This document shows, one piece after another, positions 1-8,274 of a DNA stretch of 64,000 bases. The translations under genes were made by a program, and so were the position numbers. The notes under the pieces were generated by a model. It was not told the DNA's origin. It was given only the letters and a program-made list of their open reading frames with translations, and did not search any database. Numbering within the stretch: the stretch's first letter is position 1; every line of letters starts with the position of its first letter. This stretch comes from Prevotella sp. CAG:732 (GTDB lineage: Bacteria > Bacteroidota > Bacteroidia > Bacteroidales > Bacteroidaceae), in NCBI GenBank assembly GCA_000436035.1, contig FR893235.1, forward strand, positions 1 through 64,000, in the 5' to 3' direction.

Positions 1-34
1 AAGCCTCGATTACGAAAGTAGTCGGGGCTTTTTC
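1..34 (+). terminator. Terminator of a gene upstream of the window
   Basis: Nearly perfect hairpin with arms AAGCCTCGATTAC and GTAGTCGGGGCTT followed by a T-run. It probably ends a transcript that begins outside the window. Confidence 0.75.
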
Positions 35-314
35 GTTTCCATGATGCTTGATGTAGGTCAAGCACAGATGTTATAAAATGTATCTTTTTCCTAAAATGGT
101 ACTGATAGTCAGCATATTACTTGCGTATCTCGATTTTTTTTCGTACCTTTGCACTCGATAAGAATAAGGATAACATTCTCTATATTTGATAGACTGCTAT
201 CCGTTAAGGTATCTAACGGAACTGAGATTGACAACCATTCTTTTTCTCATAAGTTGTCATCGCGAAATCTCTGATGTTGTAGTTCAGCTTTTCAGGTTCC
301 ATAAATCAATAAAT
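35..314. other. Intergenic region and leader, no gene
   Basis: Holds the promoter of the transglycosylase gene and an untranslated leader of roughly 150 bases. The reading frame is open back to 186, but the extra 43 residues do not resemble a signal peptide, while the protein from 315 begins with a clear one. I see no other feature. Confidence 0.5.
121..151 (+). promoter_or_regulatory. Bacteroidota-type promoter of the transglycosylase gene
   Basis: The -7 element TACCTTTG lies at 144-151 and a TTG -33 element at 121-123, 20 bp apart. This fits the Bacteroidota housekeeping sigma consensus (TTTG, 19-20 bp, TAnnTTTG). Confidence 0.7.
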
Positions 315-758
315 ATGAAGAGAATAACAAAGGTATTGGTCAGCATTCTCATGTTGACTTTAAGTGTAAGTTCAGCGTCGGCTGAAACTAATTCAATCAA
401 CAATGTATCCTCTAGCGAATTTGATTGGAATCCAGTGATGGAGGCGATAATTCAGGTAGAGAGTGAGGGGAACCCAAAAGCTAAAAGTGGTAACTCTGTA
501 GGAGTGATGCAGATTACTCCAATTCTAGTGGCAGAATGCAATAACATATTGAAGAAGAAAAAGAGCAAGAAGCGTTATACTTTGTCGGATAGATACAGTA
601 TTTCGAAATCCAAGGAGATGTTCCTGCTCATGCAGTCTGTTTACAATCCTCTTAATAGCATCGAGCAAGCTATCAGAGCTTGGAATGGAGGCAATCACTT
701 CAGTGTGAAGAAGACACAGCGCTATTTTGAGAAAGTCATGAATCTTTTGAAAAAGTAA
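315..758 (+). CDS. Small secreted lytic transglycosylase-like protein
   Basis: A 147-residue protein with a signal peptide (charged MKR, a hydrophobic stretch, ASA cleavage region near residue 23) followed by a single SLT-type domain. The family cleaves peptidoglycan glycan strands with one catalytic glutamate; the candidate here is Glu49 in QVESEGNP, followed by SVGVMQIT, which matches the family's GxMQ motif. Near the C-terminus is AWNGG, the usual A-Y/W-N-G-G motif. It is much shorter than Slt or MltD enzymes and has no LysM domain. It has its own promoter and terminator and so is a single-gene unit. The ATG at 315 was preferred to upstream starts because the signal peptide then begins at residue 1. 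Family assignment is good; the specific role is unknown. Confidence 0.8.
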   Translation: MKRITKVLVSILMLTLSVSSASAETNSINNVSSSEFDWNPVMEAIIQVESEGNPKAKSGNSVGVMQITPILVAECNNILKKKKSKKRYTLSDRYSISKSKEMFLLMQSVYNPLNSIEQAIRAWNGGNHFSVKKTQRYFEKVMNLLKK

Positions 759-771
759 TTGATTTGATATG

Positions 772-815
772 ATCCGATTTTTCCGCATAGGAAGGGTCGG
801 ATTATTATTTTCTCT
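772..815 (+). terminator. Terminator of the transglycosylase gene
   Basis: Outer arms ATCCGA (772-777) and TCGGAT (797-802), inner TTCC/GGAA pairing, then a T-rich run. Confidence 0.75.
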
Positions 816-937
816 TCCTATCAAGGATTGCTTTCCTACATTTTATTCATTTTCTCTTCTTCTTTACCCTCTTTTGCAGCATTTATGTGTTGATTCTGTT
901 AAAATACAGTTAAATACCTAACTTTTTGCTAGAAATA

Positions 938-969
938 TTTGGCGGAATGGAAAAATAGTAGTACCTTTG
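938..969 (+). promoter_or_regulatory. Promoter of the tRNA gene
   Basis: TTTG at 938-941, a 20-bp spacer, then TACCTTTG at 962-969, ending about 30 bp before the mature tRNA. Confidence 0.75.
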
Positions 970-1000
970 CACTCGCAAATCAGAAATGAGTTTGTTATAT

Positions 1001-1073
1001 CGCGGTGTGGAGCAGTTGGTAGCTCGCCAGGCTCATAACCTGGAGGTCGCACGTTCGAGTCCTGCCGCCGCAA
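1001..1073 (+). tRNA. tRNA-Met (CAT), initiator type
   Basis: Cloverleaf of 73 bases. The anticodon loop CTCATAA carries CAT, flanked by CCAGG/CCTGG. The acceptor stem pairs CGCGGTG with CGCCGCA except for C1·A72, the mismatch that marks bacterial initiator tRNA. The T-loop is TTCGAGT. The T-stem has one C-C mismatch (GCACG/CCTGC), which is unusual. CCA is not encoded: the bases after A73 are CTA, so it must be added after transcription. The gene has its own promoter and terminator. I am confident of tRNA-Met; the initiator call rests mainly on C1·A72. Confidence 0.9.
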
Positions 1074-1079
1074 CTAATG

Positions 1080-1122
1080 TCGGGTAAGAGGTTGGTAAAC
1101 AACATCTTATCCGATTTTTGTT
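1080..1122 (+). terminator. Terminator of the tRNA transcript
   Basis: Arms TCGGGTAAGA and TCTTATCCGA enclose a loop of about 15 bases, followed by a run of T. Confidence 0.8.
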
Positions 1123-1197
1123 TTCCTTCAGGGACGAAATCGAACGAAATACTTTTCATTTCACATTTCTTTGATATTCAATATTTAACACTTATTA

Positions 1198-1229
1198 TTT
1201 GCGTATATTGAATAAAAGTGCTACTTTTG
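1198..1229 (+). promoter_or_regulatory. Promoter of the TetR-family gene
   Basis: TTTG at 1198-1201, a 20-bp spacer and TACTTTTG at 1222-1229. The expected transcription start near 1236 lies after a possible start codon at 1234, which supports the ATG at 1279. Confidence 0.75.
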
Positions 1230-1278
1230 CACATTGATAATTTATTGTGCAACCAAATCTCGATGGAGGTACTTCGTT

Positions 1279-1875
1279 ATGTCAATATCAAAAACTAGAC
1301 AGAAATTAGTGGATGTCGCTCGACAACTCTTTGCTAAGAACGGAATCGCCAATACAACGATGAATGACATCGCTGTGGCTTCTGGTAAGGGTCGTCGTAC
1401 GCTTTATACCTATTTTAGTCGTAAGGAGGATGTCTATTACGCAGTGATAGAGTCGGAATTGGAGCGTCTTTCTGACAAGCTTGACGAAGTGGCTGCCAGT
1501 AAGATTCGACCTCAAGACAAAATCATCGAATTGATTTATACCCACTTGAGCATGATCAAAGAGACCGTTGTCAGAAATGGAAATCTGAGAGCTGAGTTCT
1601 TCCGCAATATTTGGATGGTGGAAAAGGCTCGCAAGAATTTCGATGAAGACGAGATTGAACTTCTCAGGAAAGTTTATTCCGAGGGAAAGGCAGACGGCGA
1701 GTTTGACATAGACAATGTGGATTTGGTGGCTGACATCACGCACTATTGCATCAAAGGTCTCGAAGTTCCGTTTATATATGGTCGATTGGGACATGGCTTG
1801 AATGTTGAGTCGAGCAAACCACTCGTTGCCAAGGTTGTCTATGGTGCTTTAGGGAAGTCGGGAATGAAGTTGTAA
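1279..1875 (+). CDS. TetR/AcrR family transcriptional regulator
   Basis: A 198-residue protein with an N-terminal TetR DNA-binding domain (about residues 5-55): ARQLFAKNGIANTTMNDIA, then GKGRRTLYTYFSRKEDVYYA, the typical helix-turn-helix with the conserved YxYFxxKE(D/E)L-like segment. The C-terminal helical part is where this family binds its ligand, and its ligand cannot be read from sequence. It lies 145 bp upstream of fabG on the same strand, so it could control the fatty-acid gene as FabR-type regulators do elsewhere; this is inference. The start was chosen because it follows the promoter. Confidence 0.88.
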   Translation: MSISKTRQKLVDVARQLFAKNGIANTTMNDIAVASGKGRRTLYTYFSRKEDVYYAVIESELERLSDKLDEVAASKIRPQDKIIELIYTHLSMIKETVVRNGNLRAEFFRNIWMVEKARKNFDEDEIELLRKVYSEGKADGEFDIDNVDLVADITHYCIKGLEVPFIYGRLGHGLNVESSKPLVAKVVYGALGKSGMKL

Positions 1876-2020
1876 GAGATTGCTTTTATGCCAAAATAGC
1901 GAAATGCTCTTTTCTGTTATTCAAAGTATATTGAATGATGAACTAGACTTTCTTGCAAATTCTCGGCAAATCAAATATTGAATAATTTAAAGTGTTAAAT
2001 ATCAAATAAATAAAAAGAAA

Positions 2021-2779
2021 ATGGGATTATTAACAGGTAAGACAGCCCTTATTACAGGTGCTGCACGCGGCATCGGTAAAGCTGTCGCAATGAAATTCGC
2101 ATCAGAAGGTGCTAACATCGCATTCACAGACCTCGTACTCAACGACGACATGGCTGCTGGTTTGGAAGCTACTCGCAAGGAAATCGAGGCTCTTGGCGTA
2201 ACATGCCGTGCTTATGCTGGTAACGCTGCAGATTTCGAGGAGACAGACAAGACTGTTAAGCAGATTCATGCTGACTTCGGTTCTATCGATATTTTGGTCA
2301 ACAACGCTGGTATCACAAAGGATGGCTTGATGCTCCGTATGAGCGAGGCTCAGTGGGATGCTGTTTTGAATGTTAACTTGAAGTCTGCTTTCAACTTCAT
2401 CCACGCTTGTTCTCCTATCATGCTCCGTCAGCGCAGCGGTTCTATCATCAACATGGCTTCTGTTGTAGGTGTTCATGGTAACGCTGGTCAGTGCAACTAT
2501 GCAGCTTCTAAGGCTGGTATGATTGCCCTCGCTAAGTCTATTGCTCAGGAGTTGGGTCCTAAGGGTGTACGTGCCAACGCTGTAGCTCCTGGTTTCATCG
2601 AGACAGCTATGACAGCACAGTTGCCAGAGGAGATTCGTAAGGACTGGATGAAGAAGATTCCTTTGCGTCGTGGTGGTCAGACAGAGGACATCGCCAACGT
2701 ATGTCTCTTCCTCGCTTCTGATATGTCTAGCTACGTAAGTGGTCAGGTGATTCAGATCGATGGTGGTATGAATATGTAA
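2021..2779 (+). CDS. fabG: 3-oxoacyl-[acyl-carrier-protein] reductase FabG
   Basis: A 252-residue short-chain dehydrogenase. It has the N-terminal dinucleotide site TGAARGIG, the NNAGITKDGLMLRM segment typical of FabG, and the catalytic triad Ser147, Tyr160 and Lys164 (YAASK), with the same spacing as the E. coli enzyme. The C-terminus carries SYVSGQVIQIDGG. It reduces 3-oxoacyl-ACP to 3-hydroxyacyl-ACP with NADPH in the cytosolic fatty-acid cycle. A few extra residues after the first strand (LNDDMAAGLEATRKEIE) are a common Bacteroidota variation. No acyl carrier protein or fabD/fabF gene is adjacent. The pseudouridine synthase follows after 33 bp and is probably co-transcribed. Confidence 0.92.
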   Translation: MGLLTGKTALITGAARGIGKAVAMKFASEGANIAFTDLVLNDDMAAGLEATRKEIEALGVTCRAYAGNAADFEETDKTVKQIHADFGSIDILVNNAGITKDGLMLRMSEAQWDAVLNVNLKSAFNFIHACSPIMLRQRSGSIINMASVVGVHGNAGQCNYAASKAGMIALAKSIAQELGPKGVRANAVAPGFIETAMTAQLPEEIRKDWMKKIPLRRGGQTEDIANVCLFLASDMSSYVSGQVIQIDGGMNM

Positions 2780-2812
2780 TCTCACATGCAAGTGTTGATC
2801 TAAAGACAAACC

Positions 2813-3487
2813 ATGCAGGTAGTTTACGAAGACAACCATATTATCATAGTTTCCAAGAGAAGTGGTGAAATCGTCCAGGGCGATAAGACTGGCGACGAAC
2901 CTCTCTCGGAAACCGTGAAACAGTATATCAAGGAGAAGTACCATAAGCCAGGAAATGTTTTCCTCGGCGTGGTGCATCGCCTTGATCGTCCTGTTTCAGG
3001 ACTTGTCGTTTTTGCCAAGACTTCGAAGGCTTTGAGCCGCTTGAACAATATGTTTCGTGATGGCGAGGTACACAAAACCTATTGGGCGATTACCAAGAAC
3101 ACACCGAAGGAGACGGAGGCAACGCTCACTCACTGGATCGTGAGAAATGAAAAGCAAAACAAAAGTTATGCTTACGATCATGAGGTGAAGAATTCAAAGA
3201 AAGCCATCTTGAAGTATAAGGTGATAGGTCATACAGACCATTACTCTCTTTTGGAGGTGAACTTGATGACGGGACGCCATCACCAGATAAGATGTCAGTT
3301 GTCGAAGATCGGTTGTCCTATCAAGGGTGACTTGAAGTATGGCTCGGCTCGCAGCAATGCAGATGGTAGTATCTGCCTGCTTTCTCGCCATGTAGAGTTT
3401 GTACATCCGGTGTCGAAAGAAACCATTTCGGTTGATGCTCCGCTGCCAGACGACAATCTTTGGAAGGCGATTTCGCCGGAATATTAG
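2813..3487 (+). CDS. RluA-family RNA pseudouridine synthase
   Basis: A 224-residue protein consisting of the catalytic domain only. The hallmark HRLDRPVSG carries the catalytic Asp58, and the later GRHHQIRCQL and KYG segments are also family motifs. There is no N-terminal S4 domain, so it resembles the shorter members (RluA or TruC-like) rather than RluD. The family converts uridine to pseudouridine in rRNA or tRNA; the target base cannot be deduced. It sits between fabG and tamB on the same strand, 33 and 19 bp from its neighbours, suggesting one transcript. Confidence 0.9.
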   Translation: MQVVYEDNHIIIVSKRSGEIVQGDKTGDEPLSETVKQYIKEKYHKPGNVFLGVVHRLDRPVSGLVVFAKTSKALSRLNNMFRDGEVHKTYWAITKNTPKETEATLTHWIVRNEKQNKSYAYDHEVKNSKKAILKYKVIGHTDHYSLLEVNLMTGRHHQIRCQLSKIGCPIKGDLKYGSARSNADGSICLLSRHVEFVHPVSKETISVDAPLPDDNLWKAISPEY

Positions 3488-3506
3488 AACTAACCCTCTT
3501 TCTCTC

Positions 3507-6500
3507 ATGCCTATGAAGAAGTTGATGAAATGGGGTGGTATCATCTTGTTGACTCCGATACTCCTCATCCTCTTGCTCACAGTGATGCTTTATTTGCCTC
3601 CTGTTCAGAATTGGGCGGTAAAGCAGGTAGCTGCGTACGCTTCTGAATCTACAGGTATGGATATATCGGTGCAACATGTCAAACTCGTTTTTCCACTCAA
3701 ATTGGGAGTGGAAGGAGTGAAGGTGTTGCAACCTATCGATTCTCTCAAAAATAGTCCCAACTTGGCTTTGCGTGCCAAGAAAGATACGGTCGCTGACATC
3801 CAGCAGATGGTGGTGGATGTGCAGTTGATGCCTTTGTTCAGCAACCAAGTGATGGTGGATGAGATGAAATTCACCCAGTTGAAGGTGAACACGACGAATT
3901 TCATCCACGAGGCACGCATTAAAGGAAATGTGGGCAAGATGAGCCTCAAGGCGCATGGCATTGACTTGGGAAAGGAGCACGTCAATGTGAATGATGCCTT
4001 TCTCGCTGATGCTCGCTTGTCGGTGGAACTGAGCGATACCGTTCCGCCCGACACCACTCCTAGCCAGAACTTTTGGAAGGTGAACATACAGAAACTGAAA
4101 CTAAAGAACACAGACTTTACCCTACACATGCCTGGAGATACCCTTCAGGTGAATGCTTATTTAGGAGATGCCTTGGCCTCCAATACTTATCTCGACCTCT
4201 ACAAGGGATTATATACCATCGGGAAGTTGGACTGGCAGAAGGGACGTGTCTGCTACGACAATAATTTCGAGCGTCCTGTCTTGTCGGGCATGGATTTCAA
4301 TCACCTTGCCTTGTCGGATATGACGATGAAGGCAGACTCCTTCTATTTCTGCGATTCCAAGATAGATGTCAAGATACGAGAGGCGAAACTCAAGGAGAAG
4401 AGTGGACTGAGAATCGACCAGATGAACGGACGATTCGTGATGGATTCCACCAAGTTGAGTTTGCCCGACCTCTTCCTCCGTACTCCAGTGTCTCAGTTGA
4501 AGGCAACGGTGGATATGGACTTGGACGCCTTTGCCGACAAGGAGCCTGGCAAGTTGACAGCCTTGTTGGATGGTAGCTTCGGGAAATCAGACTTGATGTT
4601 GTTCGTGGGCGATGCCTTGCCTAAGAAGATGGCTAGCCGTTGGCCTTATTATCCGCTGAGCTTGAAAGGTTCGGTGAAGGGCAACTTGCAGTCGCTTTCC
4701 TTCTCTGGTGTGCAGGCAGTTTTGCCGACGGCATTCTCTGTGAAGGCGGATGGAAAATTGGCGAACCTCTTGGACATGGACCGATTGAAGGCGGATGTCA
4801 ACTTGGATGCGAAGACCTATAACTTGTGCTTCGTTACTTGTATGCTCGACCCATCGTTGATGCGTGAGATTCGTGTGCCTAGTGGCATCGGCATCCGTGG
4901 CAACGTGAAGGCTGATGGCAATAAATATGCCACCAAGTTGGCTGTCACCGAAGGCAAGGGACGCTTGAATCTCCAGGCATCTGCCGACTTGAAGAAGAAG
5001 GCGAATGGCGACTTCGACATGAATCGACTCGCTTATCAAGCCAAGATACAGGCACGCAATATCCAAGCCAAGCATTTCTTGCCCAAGCAAGATCTTTATT
5101 CCTTTACCGGTGATGTCGAAGCCTCTGGCGTCGGCACCGATTTCTTGTCTCCTCGTACCCGAATGAAGGCGAAGGCAAGGGTCGCCTCTGTACATTATGG
5201 CAAGTACAAGATAGGCAACTTGTTGGCGGTAGCCAATATCGCCAATGGCAAAATCCACGCTGACGTGGATAGCAAGAATGACTATCTCAAGGGATTGGTG
5301 AGCCTGGATGCATTGACCAATAGCAAAAATATCCAAGCCACGGTGACAGCAGATGTGCGCCATGCCGATCTCTATCGTTTCCAAATCACACAAGTGCCGA
5401 TGATGGCTGCCCTCTGTGGCCATGTAGATGTGAATACCGACTTGGGCGAAAACTATAATGTGCAGGCTTCCATCGGTGACATCACCTTGCGCACGAAAGA
5501 GAAGACCTATCGACCAGTGGATGTGCTGGTGGATCTCTATACCCGCCGTGATACGACCCATGCGATAGCTGACTGTGGCGACTTTCATCTCAACATGGAT
5601 GTGCATGGTGGCTACAAGTCGCTGCTGAAGACGGTGGATGGCTTGACTACCGAACTGGCAACCCAGATGAAGGAACGCCGCATCGACCAAGTGCGTATCC
5701 GTCGCCAGTTCCCTTTGGGACATATCTATCTCTCCACTGGCAAGAGTAACTTCATTTCTCGCTTCATCGAATACTGCGGTTATCAGTTTAAGTCGGTGGA
5801 GATGGACTTGAATGCCTCGCCGATAGCTGGCTTGAATGGTTATCTCAACATCGATTCCCTGGTAGCTCAGGGCATCCAACTCGATACCATCCGTGCGCTC
5901 ATCCATACCCAGGGGGATACCATCAAGTATTCTGCACGAGTGCAGAACAACAAGCAAAATCCGCAATACACCTTCCGTGCCTTGGTGGATGGCGAGTTGC
6001 AGGAGCGTGGCTCCAATATCGCCGCCAAGATATATGATGCCAACAACAAGTTGGGCGTGGATGTCGGTTTGGCAGCCATGATGCAAGACAATGGCATCAA
6101 GGTGTCGCTGATAGATACGCATCCTATCTTGGGCTACAAGAAGTTCACTGCCAATGATGACAACTACTTGATGTTGCGAGATGACCAGCGTGTGTCTGCC
6201 AACTTGATATTGAAGGCGGCGGGCGACATGGGACTTCGCATCTATTCGGATGATGACAATGAGGATGCCTTGCAAGACATCACCGTCAGCTTGAGCAACT
6301 TCAACCTCGACAAGGTGTTGAGCGTCATCCCTTACATGCCAGACATTGAAGGCATCATGGACGGTGACTTCCACGTCATCCAAACCAAAGAGGAACTCTC
6401 CGTGTCTTCCAATCTCAGCATCGCCAACTTGGTGTATGAGAAGTGTCCGATGGGCAATGTCGGCTCCGAGTTCGTCTATATGCCTAAGAGCGATGGCTCT

Positions 6501-8252
6501 CACTATGTGGATGGCATTCTCAACTATGAGGGCGAGGATGTAGCCACCGTGAAGGGTACCTATCGCTCCGAGGGGGCAGGCTATCTGGATGCCAAGGTGG
6601 GCTTGGCGAAACTGCCGCTCCACTTTGTAAATGGTTTTGTGCCCGACCAAATCATCGGTCTGAAGGGATATGGCGAGGGCGACCTGACCGTGAAAGGTTC
6701 TTTGGACAAGCCTCATGTGGAAGGTGAAGTATATCTCGACTCCGCTTATCTCGTGAGCGAGCCGTATGGTGTCTCGATGCGATTCGACGATGACCCTGTG
6801 AGAATCAGCGACAGCAAGTTGCTCTTCGAGAACTTCATGATGTATGCCAATAATGAGAGTCCACTCACTGTGCAGGGAAGTCTCGACTTCTCCAACCTCG
6901 ACCGTATGATGCTCGACGTGAAGATGCGTGCGCAAAACTTCCTGCTCATTGATGCCAAGGAGAATTTGCGCTCGGAAGCATTCGGCAAGGCTTATGTCAA
7001 CTTCTTCGGTATGATGAAGGGACCGCTTTCGAGTCTTCGCATGCGAGGAAAGTTGGATGTACTGGGCAACACCGATATGACCTATATCTTGCGAGAGTCG
7101 GAACTTTCTACCGACAACCAGTTGGATGAGCTCGTGAAGTTCACTGATTTCAAGAATGGCAAGGAGGAACCAGTGGTACGCCCTGCCATCAAAGGTTTCG
7201 ATATGTTGCTCAGCATGTCGATAGACGAGTCGGCTCGCATCCTCTGTGCCTTGAATGCCGACCAGACCAACTACATTGACCTCATGGGCGGTGGTGACCT
7301 CCAGATGACATACAATCCGACGGAGAGCATCCAACTGACCGGTAAATATACTCTCAGCAATGGTGAGATGAAGTATTCGCTCCCAGTGATTCCGCTCAAG
7401 ACCTTTACCATCCAGGACGGAAGTTACATCGAGTTTACGGGCGATCCATTCAACCCAACACTGAATATCACGGCGACAGAAAACATGAAGTCAACGGTGA
7501 ATGAGGGTGAGGGAACCGGTCGCTCAGTGGATTTCGTGTGCGGTGTGCAACTCACGCAGACCTTGAGCAAGCCGGGTATCCAGTTTATCGTCTCCGCTCC
7601 AAACGACATGACGATGCAGGATGAGTTGAACACCATGAGCATCGAGGAGCGAGGCAAGATAGCCGTCACCATGTTGGCATCGGGTATGTATCTGGCAGGT
7701 GGCAATACCAGTGCCTTCTCTATGAACAATGCATTGAGCAGCTTCCTCAATTCCGAAATCAACAATATCGCTGGTTCTGCCATGCGCTCATTGGGACTCG
7801 ATGTGGGCATGACGGTAGATAACTCGATGAATGCGGCAGGCGGCTTGCATACCGACTACAACTTCAAGTTTGCCAAGCGATTCTTCAACAACCGATTGAG
7901 TTTCAGCATCGGCGGACAGGTTTCTACGGGTGCGGAACTGGAGAACGCCAGCAACAATGACGCTTTCTTCAATAATGTCGAATTGCAGTATCGTCTCAAT
8001 GAAGGCGCTTCGCAATACATCCGTGCTTTTTACAACAACAATACCTACGACTGGTTGGAGGGACTGATAGGTGAGTATGGTGTCGGTTTCATGTGGCGCA
8101 GGAAGTTGTCTCGCTTCTCCGACATCTTCCGCTTTAAGAGCGACAAGCAGGCTTTGCCAGTGATGAAGCCGGATACTGCCGTGCAGAAGAAGACGACGGA
8201 TAGTGTGCAAACCAAGCCGAGATTCTTCGACCCATTGAATGAGAAGAAGTGA
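3507..8252 (+). CDS. tamB: TamB-like translocation and assembly module protein
   Basis: A very large protein of about 1,581 residues with an N-terminal membrane anchor (residues about 8-28) and a long repetitive beta-rich body typical of AsmA/TamB proteins, which are thought to bridge the periplasm. The C-terminal part (about 1,270-1,520) carries the DUF490/TamB signature, including TFTIQDGSYIEFTGDPFNP. TamB acts with an Omp85-type partner in outer-membrane assembly or lipid transport, and such a partner gene starts 22 bp downstream. The ATG at 3507 was chosen because it follows the previous stop by 19 bp and places the anchor at the N-terminus; 3513 is equally possible. Long open frames on the opposite strand are codon-bias shadows. 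Confidence 0.9.
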   Translation: MPMKKLMKWGGIILLTPILLILLLTVMLYLPPVQNWAVKQVAAYASESTGMDISVQHVKLVFPLKLGVEGVKVLQPIDSLKNSPNLALRAKKDTVADIQQMVVDVQLMPLFSNQVMVDEMKFTQLKVNTTNFIHEARIKGNVGKMSLKAHGIDLGKEHVNVNDAFLADARLSVELSDTVPPDTTPSQNFWKVNIQKLKLKNTDFTLHMPGDTLQVNAYLGDALASNTYLDLYKGLYTIGKLDWQKGRVCYDNNFERPVLSGMDFNHLALSDMTMKADSFYFCDSKIDVKIREAKLKEKSGLRIDQMNGRFVMDSTKLSLPDLFLRTPVSQLKATVDMDLDAFADKEPGKLTALLDGSFGKSDLMLFVGDALPKKMASRWPYYPLSLKGSVKGNLQSLSFSGVQAVLPTAFSVKADGKLANLLDMDRLKADVNLDAKTYNLCFVTCMLDPSLMREIRVPSGIGIRGNVKADGNKYATKLAVTEGKGRLNLQASADLKKKANGDFDMNRLAYQAKIQARNIQAKHFLPKQDLYSFTGDVEASGVGTDFLSPRTRMKAKARVASVHYGKYKIGNLLAVANIANGKIHADVDSKNDYLKGLVSLDALTNSKNIQATVTADVRHADLYRFQITQVPMMAALCGHVDVNTDLGENYNVQASIGDITLRTKEKTYRPVDVLVDLYTRRDTTHAIADCGDFHLNMDVHGGYKSLLKTVDGLTTELATQMKERRIDQVRIRRQFPLGHIYLSTGKSNFISRFIEYCGYQFKSVEMDLNASPIAGLNGYLNIDSLVAQGIQLDTIRALIHTQGDTIKYSARVQNNKQNPQYTFRALVDGELQERGSNIAAKIYDANNKLGVDVGLAAMMQDNGIKVSLIDTHPILGYKKFTANDDNYLMLRDDQRVSANLILKAAGDMGLRIYSDDDNEDALQDITVSLSNFNLDKVLSVIPYMPDIEGIMDGDFHVIQTKEELSVSSNLSIANLVYEKCPMGNVGSEFVYMPKSDGSHYVDGILNYEGEDVATVKGTYRSEGAGYLDAKVGLAKLPLHFVNGFVPDQIIGLKGYGEGDLTVKGSLDKPHVEGEVYLDSAYLVSEPYGVSMRFDDDPVRISDSKLLFENFMMYANNESPLTVQGSLDFSNLDRMMLDVKMRAQNFLLIDAKENLRSEAFGKAYVNFFGMMKGPLSSLRMRGKLDVLGNTDMTYILRESELSTDNQLDELVKFTDFKNGKEEPVVRPAIKGFDMLLSMSIDESARILCALNADQTNYIDLMGGGDLQMTYNPTESIQLTGKYTLSNGEMKYSLPVIPLKTFTIQDGSYIEFTGDPFNPTLNITATENMKSTVNEGEGTGRSVDFVCGVQLTQTLSKPGIQFIVSAPNDMTMQDELNTMSIEERGKIAVTMLASGMYLAGGNTSAFSMNNALSSFLNSEINNIAGSAMRSLGLDVGMTVDNSMNAAGGLHTDYNFKFAKRFFNNRLSFSIGGQVSTGAELENASNNDAFFNNVELQYRLNEGASQYIRAFYNNNTYDWLEGLIGEYGVGFMWRRKLSRFSDIFRFKSDKQALPVMKPDTAVQKKTTDSVQTKPRFFDPLNEKK

Positions 8253-8274
8253 AGCTTTCGCTAGATTACAAGAA

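Noticed and set aside
4587..7334. A 915-codon open frame antisense to tamB
   Set aside because: It lies wholly inside a clear gene and its sequence has no family motifs; long antisense frames arise from the strong codon bias of this genome.
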